A DNA stretch of 64,000 bases from Streptomyces sp. NBC_01267 (GTDB taxonomy: Bacteria > Actinomycetota > Actinomycetes > Streptomycetales > Streptomycetaceae): contig NZ_CP108455.1 in assembly GCF_036241575.1 (NCBI RefSeq), forward strand, positions 2,742,501 to 2,806,500, written 5' to 3'. A program made the position numbers and the translations under genes. The notes under the pieces are model-generated. The model searched no databases. It saw only the letters and a program-made list of their open reading frames with translations, and was not told where the DNA came from. Each line of letters starts with the position of its first letter. The stretch's first letter is position 1. Shown here in pieces: positions 44,827 to 52,901 of this stretch.

Positions 44827-46194
44827 TCAGAAGAGTTTGCCGGGGTTGAGCAGGCCCAGCGGGTCGAAGGCCTGCTTGACTCCGCGCTGCATCTCCAGTC
44901 CCACCGGGCCCAGTTCACGCGCCAGCCACTCCTTCTTGAGTACGCCGACGCCGTGTTCGCCGGTGATCGTGCCGCCCAGCTCCAGGCCGAGGGCCATGAT
45001 CTCGTCGAAGGACTCCCGCGCCCGGCGGGACTCCTCGGCGTCGTCCTGGTCGAAGCAGACGACGGGGTGCGTGTTGCCGTCGCCCGCGTGCGCGCAGACG
45101 CCGATGGTGAGGTCGTGCTTGGCGGCGATGGCTGCGGTGCCTTCGAGCATCGCGCCCAGCTGCGAGCGCGGCACGCACACGTCGTCGATCATCGTGGCGG
45201 ACTTGACGGTCTCCAGCGCGACGAGCGACAACCGTCTTGCCTGGAGCAGCAGTTCGGACTCGGCGGCGTCCCCGGCGGGCACCACGTCGGTGGCACCGGC
45301 CGCCGTGCACAGCGCGCCGACGGCGGCCAGGTCGGCCGCCGGGTCCGGGGTGTCGAAGGCGGCGAGCAGCAGGGCCTCGGTGGTCTCGGGGAGGCCCATC
45401 CGGGACATCCGGTTGACGGCCTGGATCGTGGTGCGGTCCATGAGTTCGAGGAGTGAGGGGGTGTGGCCGAGCTCCATGATCCGGCAGACCGCGTCACAGG
45501 CCTCGGCCGCCGAGGCGAACTCGGCTGCCAGGGCGAGCTGCTGGGGCGGGGTGGGCTTCAGCGCGAGGACCGCCTTGACGACGATGCCGAGGCTGCCCTC
45601 GGAGCCGACGAAGAGCCGGGTCAGGTCGTACCCCGCGACGCCCTTGGCGGTACGGCGGCCGGTACTGAGCAGCCGCCCGTCGGCGAGCACGACCTCCAGG
45701 CCGAGTACGTACTCGGCGGTCACTCCGTACTTCACGCAGCACAGGCCGCCCGACGCGGTGCCGATGTTCCCGCCGATGGTGCAGGTCTCCCAGCTGGAGG
45801 GGTCCGGCGGGTAGTAGAGCCCCTTTTCGGCGACGGCCCGGGACAGCACGGCGTTGACGACGCCCGGTTCGACGACCGCGATCCGGTCGACGGGGCTGAT
45901 CTCCAGGATCCGGTCCATCTTCACGAGGGACAGCACGACGCAGCCGTCACTGGCGTTGGCCGCGCCGGAGAGCCCGGTACGCGCGCCCTGCGGGACGACG
46001 GGCGTACGGAGGGCGGTCGCGGTCCGCATGATGTGCTGGACCTGCTCGGTGGTGCGCGGCAGCACCACGGCGGCGGGGGCCCCGGCCTCGCAGAATCCGG
46101 CCATGTCTCTGGCGTACGAGGCCATGATGTCGGGGTCGGAGATCAGAGCTTCGGGCGGAAGTCCGGCGCGCAGCCGTTCGAGCAGATCGTCCAT
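44827..46194 (-). CDS. FAD-linked oxidase, GlcD (glycolate/lactate dehydrogenase) type
   Basis: A 455-residue flavoenzyme with a VAO-type FAD domain (VVLPRTTEQVQHIMRTATALRTPVVPQGARTGLSGAANA, SWETCTIGGNIGTASGGLCCVKYGVTAEYVLGLEVVLADG, LTRLFVGSEGSLGIVVKAVLAL) and a C-terminal cap with VCAHAGDGNTHPVVCFD and GTITGEHGVGVLKKEWL. It oxidises a 2-hydroxy acid such as glycolate or D-lactate. ATG 46194. No glcE/F partners are adjacent. Confidence 0.93.
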   Translation of the reverse strand: MDDLLERLRAGLPPEALISDPDIMASYARDMAGFCEAGAPAAVVLPRTTEQVQHIMRTATALRTPVVPQGARTGLSGAANASDGCVVLSLVKMDRILEISPVDRIAVVEPGVVNAVLSRAVAEKGLYYPPDPSSWETCTIGGNIGTASGGLCCVKYGVTAEYVLGLEVVLADGRLLSTGRRTAKGVAGYDLTRLFVGSEGSLGIVVKAVLALKPTPPQQLALAAEFASAAEACDAVCRIMELGHTPSLLELMDRTTIQAVNRMSRMGLPETTEALLLAAFDTPDPAADLAAVGALCTAAGATDVVPAGDAAESELLLQARRLSLVALETVKSATMIDDVCVPRSQLGAMLEGTAAIAAKHDLTIGVCAHAGDGNTHPVVCFDQDDAEESRRARESFDEIMALGLELGGTITGEHGVGVLKKEWLARELGPVGLEMQRGVKQAFDPLGLLNPGKLF

Positions 46195-46312
46195 GATCCC
46201 AGCGTGACACCGGGGCGCGGTGGTGGGAAGGGGCGCGCCGCGAGCGCGGACGCCGGGGGCGGTGCGTCGCACTGCGCGGACGCCCCGCCCCTTCGTAGAC
46301 CTCCCCCACGGT

Positions 46313-46513
46313 TCAGCGGCGCACCACCCTGACCAGGCGGTGGGCGGGCACGCGCAGCGGGCTCCTGGCGGTGAAGGCGAGGACCACCGCCGCGCCGCCG
46401 GTCGGGTAGCGGTCGAGCCGGAGCGAGGTCACCTCGCACCAGAGCCCGCGTACGAGTACCAGGTCACGCGTCCGTACCCGTACGGCACAGAGCTGCTGCT
46501 CATCGGCCGTCAT
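46313..46513 (-). CDS. Small protein associated with the decayed regulatory locus
   Basis: A 66-residue, Arg/Val/Leu-rich beta-like protein (VRVRTRDLVLVRGLWCEVTSLRLDRYPTGGAAVVLAF). Its ATG 46513 overlaps the end of the broken ATPase gene by 14 bp, so it was probably translationally coupled to it. No recognised domain. It may be a non-functional leftover. Confidence 0.55.
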   Translation of the reverse strand: MTADEQQLCAVRVRTRDLVLVRGLWCEVTSLRLDRYPTGGAAVVLAFTARSPLRVPAHRLVRVVRR

Positions 46514-46978
46514 GGCGCCCGGCTCCGTCCTGGGCGGCCCCGTCGGTGGCCTCGGGTGCCTGGTCCGCCGCGCGCTCCGTCGCGTACTCCGCCCAGACGA
46601 TCTTCCCGGGGCCGTTCCGTTTCCCGTACCCCCACCGGTCCGCCAGCGCGGTCACGAGGGCCAGCCCCGCCCGGCAGAGTCAGTGGGCTCGGGCTGCCGC
46701 ACGACCGGCAGTACGGGCGAGGCGTCGTGCACCTCGATCCGCACCCCGTGCGGCAGCCGGACGAAGCGCGTCTCGATCTCCCGTCCGGGCGATACACGGG
46801 CGTGCTGCCCTGCGTTGGTCAACAGCTCGGAGAGCAGGAGCGAGGCGGTATCCGTCACCGTCGCCAACTCCCAACCCGCCAGGGCCGTACGCAGCTCCGC
46901 GCGCGCCTACCCGACCTGTCCCGGGTGACGGCTCCACCGCAGAACCACTTCCTCCCTTTTCCGGGTCGCCTCGGTCAT
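46500..46978 (-). pseudogene. Broken ATP-binding (HATPase, RsbW-like) regulatory gene
   Basis: From ATG 46978 the frame reads TEATRKREEVVLRWSRHPGQVG, then hits an in-frame TAG (46907-46909). It continues as ELRTALAGWELATVTDTASLLLSELLTNAGQHARV (HATPase N-box), then VEVHDASP. A one-base deletion near 46668 shifts the frame just after DSAGRG; the other frame continues LALVTALADRWGYGKRNGPGKIVWAEYAT. Both lesions must be repaired to give a full RsbW-like kinase-fold protein, so this is a pseudogene unless the sequence has errors. Confidence 0.85.
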
Positions 46979-47134
46979 CAGCGGACCACCACGCCGTGGA
47001 TGATGCGCGGCCCGGCGTCGATGCCGTGCGCGGCGAGCCAGAGCACGGTGCGGCGGGCCCGTCGGTGGCGTGTAAGGAGCGTCGACATGCTGTCGCTGGC
47101 CCAGCGCAGTCGGGAGCCGGGCTGAGTACAGCGG

Positions 47135-47388
47135 GCAGGCCTGGCGCGTCCGTCGTACACGGACTTCATCGACTACGAGAAGACCGCCGACTATGTGCGG
47201 TCGTTCCAGAACAACCTCATCGCGGGCCTTCTTCAGACCCCCGACTACGCGCGGGCCATCCTCTCCGCGCCACCGTCGACTCTGGACAGCAAGGCGGTTG
47301 ACGCGCTGGTCATAGCTCGCATGAAGCGCCAGGAGATGTTGCAGACCCCTACGGCTCTTCGAGTCCGCGATATGGCGCAAGAGCAGTT
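47135..47388 (+). pseudogene. Remnant of DUF5753 HTH-type regulator
   Basis: In-frame residues LARPSYTDFIDYEKTADYVRSFQNNLIAGLLQTPDYARAIL, then ALVIARMKRQEMLQT are the start of the DUF5753 effector domain of XRE-type (Scr1/WhiJ-like) regulators. The N-terminal HTH domain is missing behind an upstream stop, and the rest of the DUF5753 domain is lost where the sequence jumps into a DUF397 gene. Confidence 0.8.
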
Positions 47389-47537
47389 ACAGCGGCCAGG
47401 GCGGCGACTGTGTAGAGGTCGCCGCCCTCACCACCGGCACCGCCGTCCGCGACAGCAAGAACCCCATGGGACCCGCCCTCCGCTTCGACGACGGAACCTG
47501 GGCCGCCTTCCTCGCCGTGACCAAACGGGCGCAGTAG
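47355..47537 (+). pseudogene. DUF397 gene remnant lacking its start
   Basis: The frame ending at TAG 47535 reads FESAIWRKSSYSGQGGDCVEVAALTTGTAVRDSKNPMGPALRFDDGTWAAFLAVTKRAQ, a complete DUF397 (BldB-like) domain without its own start codon. It joins directly to the DUF5753 fragment in another frame, so a deletion fused the two neighbouring genes. Confidence 0.8.
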
Positions 47538-47588
47538 GCCGAAACCGAGGCTGCACGCCCGTACACCTACGCCCGGGACGGAGTTCCG

Positions 47589-47873
47589 TCAGCGCGACTC
47601 GTGGGACAGCAACGTACCGAGCGGGCCCAGGTCCAGGTTGAGGTCCTCGCGGCGCAGTCCGTGCTGCTCGCAGAGTTCCGTCATCCGTTCGTCGAGGAGC
47701 ATCAGCGTGGTGCCCACGCGCTCTTCCTGGTCCTCGGTCAGCTCCCCGCTGTCGAACCGGCGGATCGCCTGGCGCTCCATCAGCTGCCGGAGCAGTTCCA
47801 CGACGGTGAGAACCAGCGAAGCCAGATCACGGCCGGCGCTGTGCGGGTCGATGTCCACCCGTGCGTCGCTCAC
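47589..47873 (-). CDS. gvpK: Gas vesicle protein GvpK
   Basis: A 94-residue protein: VDIDPHSAGRDLASLVLTVVELLRQLMERQAIRRFDSGELTEDQEERVGTTLMLLDERMTELCEQHGLRREDLNLDLGPLGTLL. This is the GvpK family, required for assembling gas vesicles. GTG 47873 overlaps the gvpS stop (GTGA). It is the last gene of the gvp operon. Confidence 0.93.
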   Translation of the reverse strand: MSDARVDIDPHSAGRDLASLVLTVVELLRQLMERQAIRRFDSGELTEDQEERVGTTLMLLDERMTELCEQHGLRREDLNLDLGPLGTLLSHESR

Positions 47874-48112
47874 AGGGGCCCTCCGTCGGCCCACGGCGCA
47901 GGCACTCGCTCGCTGACGGATGCCAGCAGGGCGTGCAGGGAGAGGCGGATCAGCGGGACCTCCGCAATGGCGATCACCAGGTCGCCGCTGATGACGACGC
48001 CCGTACCGAGTACCCGGTCGAGCAGGTCGACCAACGGGACGCCAATGGGTGCCATGGCCTCCGGGCCCTGCCAGGCGACGGGCTTACGGGTGCCCTGCAA
48101 GATCTTCTCCAT
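47870..48112 (-). CDS. gvpS: Gas vesicle protein, GvpA-like minor shell protein (GvpS)
   Basis: An 80-residue GvpA/J/S-fold protein: IGVPLVDLLDRVLGTGVVISGDLVIAIAEVPLIRLSLHALLASVSE. The family pattern L-x-x-L-L-D-R-x-L-x-x-G-V-V-I-x-G-D is clear. Its place between gvpL and gvpK matches gvpS of S. coelicolor. Its start overlaps the gvpL end by 29 bp. Confidence 0.85.
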   Translation of the reverse strand: MEKILQGTRKPVAWQGPEAMAPIGVPLVDLLDRVLGTGVVISGDLVIAIAEVPLIRLSLHALLASVSERVPAPWADGGPL

Positions 48113-48938
48113 CCGTGAACGAGTAGGGGGCCCAGGGCCCGGACACCTCGATCTCGATGCCGTCGAAGCCAGGAGAGTTACGGAGCCGCCCGATCGTGGT
48201 CGCCAACTCAGCTTCCCGCTCCTCCGCGAGCAGGTAGGCAGCGTTCAGGACCTGGGTGCGGTCTCTGCCGGTCGCCTCGGAGCCGTGCGGACGCCGCCGG
48301 ACCGAGGCGACGGCCAACTCCCCTACTGCGCTGTCGACCTGCTCGGCTGCGGCCAGTGCGCTCTCCCGGTTCACCTCGCGTGACTGCTGACGACTGCGCA
48401 GGCGGCTCAGGTAGTCACGGCCAGAACCTCGCGGGGATCCCGGCATGGTCGTCACCGGTGGTACGGGCGCGGCGGACCGGGCCGTCGTCTCGGACTGCGT
48501 CACGTAGACCTTGACCCCCCATTCGACCCTTCCGGCGATGCGGTCCAGCGCCACTCGAAACCGTTCGTGGTTCACACCGAGGGCAGCTGCGGCCCGCTCG
48601 TCGGTGAGATAGAGCGTGGCCAGCGGGAGCGGCACCGTGGGGCTGACCGCGGCAGCAGCCGTGACGACGGCGTGGTGGGCTCGCGCGCAGCGTTCGAGTT
48701 CGGCAACGTCTGCGAGCCGCTCCCGCAGCGCGGTCTCCGAGAAGGCAGCCGCAGGTACGTCCTGGACCACGGCCCACAGCTCGCCGACCGGCAGGAGACG
48801 CAGCGGGCCGCCCCCCACGTGTCCGCAGGTGGCGGTGGGTGTCGCGGGGCGGGCCGGACCACAGACAGCGAAGACGTACGTGGCGGCGGAGCTGACATCG
48901 GCAGCGGTACCGGGCGGGTGGTGCGCGGTCACACTCAT
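48084..48938 (-). CDS. gvpL: Gas vesicle protein GvpL/GvpF family
   Basis: A 284-residue protein with an N-terminal domain (TYVFAVCGPARP, LRLLPVGELWAVVQDVPAAAFSE) and a C-terminal domain ending IEIEVSGPWAPYSFTDGED. Both are hallmarks of GvpL/F. EWGVKVYV is the central family motif. The protein is thought to seed or chaperone GvpA assembly. Start ATG 48938 overlaps the gvpJ stop by four bases. Confidence 0.9.
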   Translation of the reverse strand: MSVTAHHPPGTAADVSSAATYVFAVCGPARPATPTATCGHVGGGPLRLLPVGELWAVVQDVPAAAFSETALRERLADVAELERCARAHHAVVTAAAAVSPTVPLPLATLYLTDERAAAALGVNHERFRVALDRIAGRVEWGVKVYVTQSETTARSAAPVPPVTTMPGSPRGSGRDYLSRLRSRQQSREVNRESALAAAEQVDSAVGELAVASVRRRPHGSEATGRDRTQVLNAAYLLAEEREAELATTIGRLRNSPGFDGIEIEVSGPWAPYSFTDGEDLAGHP

Positions 48939-49285
48939 CGGTGGCGCAGTTCCCTTCCGCTGTGAGCTTCCTCGGTGTCATCGCCTTCCAGGGCCTCGAT
49001 CCGCTCGCGCAGCCGCTTGTTCTCGTCGGACAGCGCATTGTGAGCGGCACGCGACGAAAGAGCTGGATCGGTCTCCCACCAGTCGATTCCCGCCTTCTTC
49101 GCTGTTTCGACGGACGAGATGAAGAGTCGTAGGCGAATCGTCAGCAGTTCGATGTCCAACAGGTCGATCTTGATGTCGCCCGCGATCACGATCCCTTTGT
49201 CCAGTACGCGTTCCAGAATTTCGGCCAGGTTGGTGGTGGAGGCGTGCGTGGGAGGCGGCGCGCCCCGCGTTTGCATCTCCGTCAC
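48935..49285 (-). CDS. gvpJ: Gas vesicle protein GvpJ (GvpA-like minor shell protein)
   Basis: A 116-residue protein: TNLAEILERVLDKGIVIAGDIKIDLLDIELLTIRLRLFISSVETAKKAGIDWW is the GvpA/J fold with the GIVIAGDI motif. A charged coiled-coil tail follows (SDENKRLRERIEALEGDDTEEA). GTG 49285 has GGAGG six bases upstream and is preferred over ATG 49276. Minor shell proteins shape or cap the vesicle. Confidence 0.88.
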   Translation of the reverse strand: MTEMQTRGAPPPTHASTTNLAEILERVLDKGIVIAGDIKIDLLDIELLTIRLRLFISSVETAKKAGIDWWETDPALSSRAAHNALSDENKRLRERIEALEGDDTEEAHSGRELRHR

Positions 49286-49334
49286 GCTGTGCCTCCAGTC
49301 ATCGGCTTCGTCCGCATGGCCACGCCAGTGCACT

Positions 49335-49607
49335 TCATACGTGAGTTCCCGGGGATCCGTGGATGTCGCCGAGAGGTCTCAGCGGCTTCCTGTCGAGAAG
49401 GTCCAACAGCCGCTCTTCCTCGCGTTCGAACTGCGGCAGGTCGATTTCTCCTTCGTCCAGTGAACGGTTCAGCGCTGCAAGCCGCGCGCGAATCACACCG
49501 GGGTCGTACAGTTCGGCCTCCGCCGCGTCGATGAGCCGGTCGGACACCCAGATCACACCGCGCACCGGAGCCAGCGGCAGGAGCAGCACACCGGAAAGCA
49601 GCCCCAT
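49335..49607 (-). CDS. gvpG: Gas vesicle protein GvpG
   Basis: A 90-residue helical protein: LLSGVLLLPLAPVRGVIWVSDRLIDAAEAELYDPGVIRARLAALNRSLDEGEIDLPQFEREEERLLDLL. The hydrophobic N-terminus plus LPLAPVRG and the EF-E-EE-LLD heptad region mark GvpG. It starts one base past the gvpF stop. In S. coelicolor gvpY and gvpZ follow at this point; here they are absent from the operon. Confidence 0.92.
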   Translation of the reverse strand: MGLLSGVLLLPLAPVRGVIWVSDRLIDAAEAELYDPGVIRARLAALNRSLDEGEIDLPQFEREEERLLDLLDRKPLRPLGDIHGSPGTHV

Positions 49608-49608
49608 G

Positions 49609-50349
49609 TCAGACCCTGGCCGGGGCAGATTCCGAGCCTACGAAGCTGTAACAGGGCAACGGCCCAGTCAGCCGCAGTTCCAGCCGGTCAAGGTGGTCCG
49701 CGGCGAATTGCTCGGCGACGGTACGGAATCGCTCTTCGAGGCGGCGGGGAACAAGGAACGACGTATTGAGCACGCAGCCTTCCACTTCCGGTCCCGGTCG
49801 CATGTCGTCGGCGATCTCGGCGAATTCGACCGGCAGCCGGGCCGCGGCCACTGCGGCCCGCCGCCGCAGACCGGACGCCACGGCTTCACCGAGCCGGACA
49901 TTGGCTTCGTAGCCGGGGTGACGGCGCGTTTCCTCGCGGATCCTGCGGACCACCGGGTCCTCGCGGACCAGTGCCTCCAGGTTGTCCTGCACCGGCATGA
50001 CCTTCACGTTCATCTCGATGCGGGAGTCGAGTCGCTCCAGAACCCCGGAGTGCTCGTTCTCGCGTACCTCGACATCGCGCAGCACCGTAGCTTCGTCGGG
50101 TGCGACCACTCCGAAGCGCATGGGCAGCACAGGCCCGGCTTCGGCCAGTGCGAGGAGCAGCCCCTGGTGCGCCAGGAGGTCGCGACGCCGTGCCCGGAGA
50201 CCGGGGTGGGTCTGGCTGACCACGACCGCCAGTTCCCCGGCCGGCAGCAGCCGGATCTCGGCCGGCGGTTCGCCGACTCCTCTGGCTGTCGGAGGGAGCA
50301 CGTGCGAGCTGCCCACGATGCCGTACACATAGATGCCTGCTTCGGCCAT
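49609..50349 (-). CDS. gvpF: Gas vesicle protein GvpF
   Basis: A 246-residue protein: GIYVYGIVGSSHVLPP, IRLLPAGELAVVVSQTHPG, LPMRFGVVAPDEATVLRDV, VLERLDSRIEMNVKVMP, and a C-terminal LELRLTGPLPCYSFVG. This is the GvpF/L family, needed for vesicle nucleation. ATG 50349 lies 3 bp after the gvpA stop. Confidence 0.92.
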   Translation of the reverse strand: MAEAGIYVYGIVGSSHVLPPTARGVGEPPAEIRLLPAGELAVVVSQTHPGLRARRRDLLAHQGLLLALAEAGPVLPMRFGVVAPDEATVLRDVEVRENEHSGVLERLDSRIEMNVKVMPVQDNLEALVREDPVVRRIREETRRHPGYEANVRLGEAVASGLRRRAAVAAARLPVEFAEIADDMRPGPEVEGCVLNTSFLVPRRLEERFRTVAEQFAADHLDRLELRLTGPLPCYSFVGSESAPARV

Positions 50350-50352
50350 CGG

Positions 50353-50850
50353 TCAGTGCTCCTCTTTGTGACGCCGAGCACGACCGCTGTCGGTGCTTCG
50401 CGAGCGTGACGACTTGGTTTTGCGCGGCCGTTCCTCTTCCTTGGTTTCGTCGTCGTCATCGCCCATACCGACGGCCTTCTTGACCTTGTCGCCCACGGAA
50501 TGCGCAGCCTTCTTCGCCCCGGCTTTACCCACGCCCTTGGCCATACCGCCGCCGAAGAGCTCGGGTACCGTCCGGCTGCTCGTGTCGTTTTCCAGATCGA
50601 GCCGATTACAGGCTTCGGCGAACCGCAGATAGGTGTCGACACTGGCGACGACGATCCGTGCATCAATCTTCAGAATTTCGATGCCGACCAGCGACACACG
50701 CACAAAGATGTCGATGACCATGCCTCGGTCCAGGATGAGTTCCAGGACGTCATAGAGGCTGCCTGCGCGCGGAACGCGGACGACCTCCTCGCTGTATGTG
50801 CTCACGGGATGACCGTCTCTCCGGATTGGGGCTGATGCAGGGGCGCTCAT
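50353..50850 (-). CDS. gvpA: Major gas vesicle shell protein GvpA, long actinobacterial form
   Basis: A 165-residue protein. Residues about 30-85 (SLYDVLELILDRGMVIDIFVRVSLVGIEILKIDARIVVASVDTYLRFAEACNRLDLE) are the GvpA fold that forms the vesicle wall. Unlike the ~70-residue cyanobacterial GvpA, it has a long Lys/Glu/Arg-rich tail, as in other streptomycetes. ATG 50850 overlaps the gvpO stop (ATGA); GTG 50805 is a weaker alternative. Confidence 0.93.
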   Translation of the reverse strand: MSAPASAPIRRDGHPVSTYSEEVVRVPRAGSLYDVLELILDRGMVIDIFVRVSLVGIEILKIDARIVVASVDTYLRFAEACNRLDLENDTSSRTVPELFGGGMAKGVGKAGAKKAAHSVGDKVKKAVGMGDDDDETKEEERPRKTKSSRSRSTDSGRARRHKEEH

Positions 50851-51161
50851 GTGTCAGCCTGACCGCGGCGGTAGCGACGGACCCTGCGGTATTGCAGCAG
50901 TGAGCCGCCCTCGTCGATGTCCACCTCGTACGTAGCCAGAAGGCTGGTGGTGTCGGGAATGCGCGGGAGTTCCAGCACTTCCACGTCGACATGCCAGCCT
51001 TCGTCGTTCCGTGAAACAGCTGAAACACCCTCGGTCCTGTGGGTGATCAGCCTCTTCAGGCTCTGACATGCCCTTTCGGCCGCCTCCTCCGCTCCTTTTA
51101 CGTGCTGTTTTCCCGCAGCGGGGCGGGGGGAACGGGAGGTCCGGGCACGCTGTTCTGACAT
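50847..51161 (-). CDS. gvpO: Gas vesicle protein GvpO
   Basis: A 104-residue protein: AAERACQSLKRLITHRTEGVSAVSRNDEGWHVDVEVLELPRIPDTTSLLATYEVDIDEGGSLLQYRRVRRYRRGQ, the GvpO family signature, after a basic N-terminus. It is the first gene of the operon gvpO-A-F-G-J-L-S-K. ATG 51161 has AAGAG ten bases upstream. A 221-bp divergent region separates it from the Asp23-like gene and must hold both promoters. Confidence 0.92.
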   Translation of the reverse strand: MSEQRARTSRSPRPAAGKQHVKGAEEAAERACQSLKRLITHRTEGVSAVSRNDEGWHVDVEVLELPRIPDTTSLLATYEVDIDEGGSLLQYRRVRRYRRGQADT

Positions 51162-51255
51162 GTTCGTCATTCTCTTGGCCGTCCAGCCGCCACGCACGCG
51201 GTGTGGACCGAACGACTGGTGACAGCTACCGCGGCACGTCCGCAGAATCCACCCG

Positions 51256-51841
51256 AATGGCGGCTTACCGAAGGCCGGAGGACATTGGAAGGAGAGATGC
51301 GCACCGCCATGCGGTCAGCGCCCACCGAAGCATCCCGGTGCCACTCGCCGACAGGCTCTTCTTCACGACGGAGGATCTTTCGATGGCCAGCAACGACAAC
51401 GCCGACAGCGCCGGTCCCGGTACGAGCAGCGGTGGTGGCGGGACACGAGGCACGACCACCATCGCCGATACGGTCGTCGCGACCATCGCGGGCATCGCGG
51501 TACGCGAGACCGATGGAATATACGCAGTGGGCGGCAGCGCCTCCCGGGCTTTGGGATCTGTCCGGGACCGGGTGTCGAAGTCGCCCGCTCACAGCAGGGG
51601 AATCAAGGTCGAGGTCGGTGAGACAGAGGCCGCCATCGACCTGGATGTCGTCGTGGAGTACGGCGAGTCGATCTCGGACATCGCGAAGGAGATCCGCAGC
51701 GGGGTGACGGACGCGGTGGAGACGATGACCGGCCTGAAGGTCGTCGAGATCAACATCAAGGTGCTCGACGTCCACGTACCCGGAGCGGACGACGACAGCG
51801 ACGACGAGGACAGCGGCGGCCGGAGCGTACGGGCGCGGTAG
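51256..51841. repeat. Segmental duplication, copy 1 (with 55568-56180)
   Basis: The Asp23-like gene and about 130 bp of its upstream region are repeated at 55568-56180. The coding parts are nearly identical over long stretches, for example 51640-51790 and 55970-56120. Upstream, AATGGCGGC and GAGATGCGCACCGCCATGCG occur in both. Confidence 0.85.
51383..51841 (+). CDS. Asp23/Gls24 family envelope protein, copy 1
   Basis: A 152-residue protein: RGTTTIADTVVATIAGIAVRETDGIYAVGG, VEVGETEAAIDLDVVVEYGESISDIAKEIRSGVTDAVETMTGLKVVEINIKVLDVHVP. This is a full Asp23/Gls24 domain with a Ser/Gly-rich head and an acidic tail. Family members are membrane-associated envelope-stress proteins (Asp23 in staphylococci). 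ATG 51383 has GGAGGAT upstream. It is divergent from gvpO and paralogous to the gene at 55719. Confidence 0.92.
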   Translation: MASNDNADSAGPGTSSGGGGTRGTTTIADTVVATIAGIAVRETDGIYAVGGSASRALGSVRDRVSKSPAHSRGIKVEVGETEAAIDLDVVVEYGESISDIAKEIRSGVTDAVETMTGLKVVEINIKVLDVHVPGADDDSDDEDSGGRSVRAR

Positions 51842-52236
51842 ATACCTGCACCTGCGGTAGCTCTCGCAGCGCCCGAAAGGCCCGTTCCTCCCCCATGTGC
51901 CATGCGCGCTCACGTGCGACGGCGAGAACACTGCTCGTGTCCACGGCGGAGCGGGCATGGCTTCGTTCGATGGGGCTCCAAGTAGCCTCAATTCGACGGG
52001 AGTTCGGATATCTCGCCATGCGGCGGGTCGACCGGGAGTGGGGCGGACCGGTACCGGACCGATCCAAGGATGCACGGGGGCGGAATTCGGGGGAAAGTGG
52101 AGTGGCGGGGGTACCGGGGCCTCGTTCCGCGCCCTCCCGAGCGGGGGCACATCGAGGTTCAGAACGGTGAAGGAGGCACGCGCCCGCTCTGCCGGGGCGT
52201 GTTTGGACCGCTTCTCTCCAGCCCTTAGAGGCACTC
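51842..52236 (+). other. Upstream region of the gvpY/gvpZ-like genes, no gene seen
   Basis: This 395-bp stretch between the Asp23-like gene and the gvpY-like gene contains a GGTACCGGACCG / CGGTACCGG-type inverted repeat near 52050-52065 and GGGGGTACC near 52105. Reading frames in it lack coding character. It probably carries a promoter, but I cannot place it. Confidence 0.5.
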
Positions 52237-52896
52237 ATGGAAAACAGTACGAAGGTTTCTCTCGCCGCCGCTGTAGCGGCTGGCTACGTCCTTGGCCGAA
52301 CCAAGAAAGGGAAGCTGGCCATCGGTCTCGCATCCCTGGTGGCGGGCCAGCAACTCCCACTGAATCCACGGGAACTCGTCAGCATGGGCGCCCGCAAGCT
52401 GGCCGCGAATCCGCAGGTGGCGCCCCTCATCGAGCAAGCACGGGGTGACGTGCTGGACGCTGGGCGCACTGCACTGTCGGCTACAGCCAACCGTCGCCTC
52501 GAAGCCGTCGCCGATGCGCTCCAGGAACGCACCAACGCGTTGCTGGAGCCTCCTCCGGACGAGGACGAGGACGAGGACCACGACGAGGAAGAGGACGAGG
52601 ACGAGCCTGAGGACGAGGAGCCCGAAGAGGAAGAGGAGGAAGAAGAGGAGGAAGAACCTCCTCGCCGTCGTCCGACGAAGCGATCCGCTGGAGCGGCGAA
52701 GAAGACTCCCTCGAAGAAGGCACCGGCGAAGAAGGCCCCCGCGAAGAAGGCCCCCGCGAAGAAGACCGCCGCCAAAAAGACCGCGCCCAAGAGGACAGCG
52801 GCAAAGAAGCCCGCCAAGAAGACAGCGGAAAAGAAGCCGTCCACGAAGGGGGCTGCTGCGAAGGAGTCTTCGAACCGCAACAGCCGTAGGAGGTAA
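52237..52896 (+). CDS. gvpY: GvpY-like protein with acidic block and histone H1-like Lys/Ala tail
   Basis: A 219-residue protein. The N-terminal half is helical (STKVSLAAAVAAGYVLGRTKKGKLAIGLASLVAG; PQVAPLIEQARGDVLDAGRTALSATANRRLEAVADAL). Residues about 108-145 are almost all Asp/Glu, and residues about 150-219 are KKAPAKK-type repeats as in histone H1. The start resembles gvp-linked proteins of Streptomyces (GvpY). The gene pairs with the SRPBCC gene 5 bp downstream. DNA binding by the tail is inference. Confidence 0.7.
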   Translation: MENSTKVSLAAAVAAGYVLGRTKKGKLAIGLASLVAGQQLPLNPRELVSMGARKLAANPQVAPLIEQARGDVLDAGRTALSATANRRLEAVADALQERTNALLEPPPDEDEDEDHDEEEDEDEPEDEEPEEEEEEEEEEEPPRRRPTKRSAGAAKKTPSKKAPAKKAPAKKAPAKKTAAKKTAPKRTAAKKPAKKTAEKKPSTKGAAAKESSNRNSRRR

Positions 52897-52901
52897 CTCT
52901 C

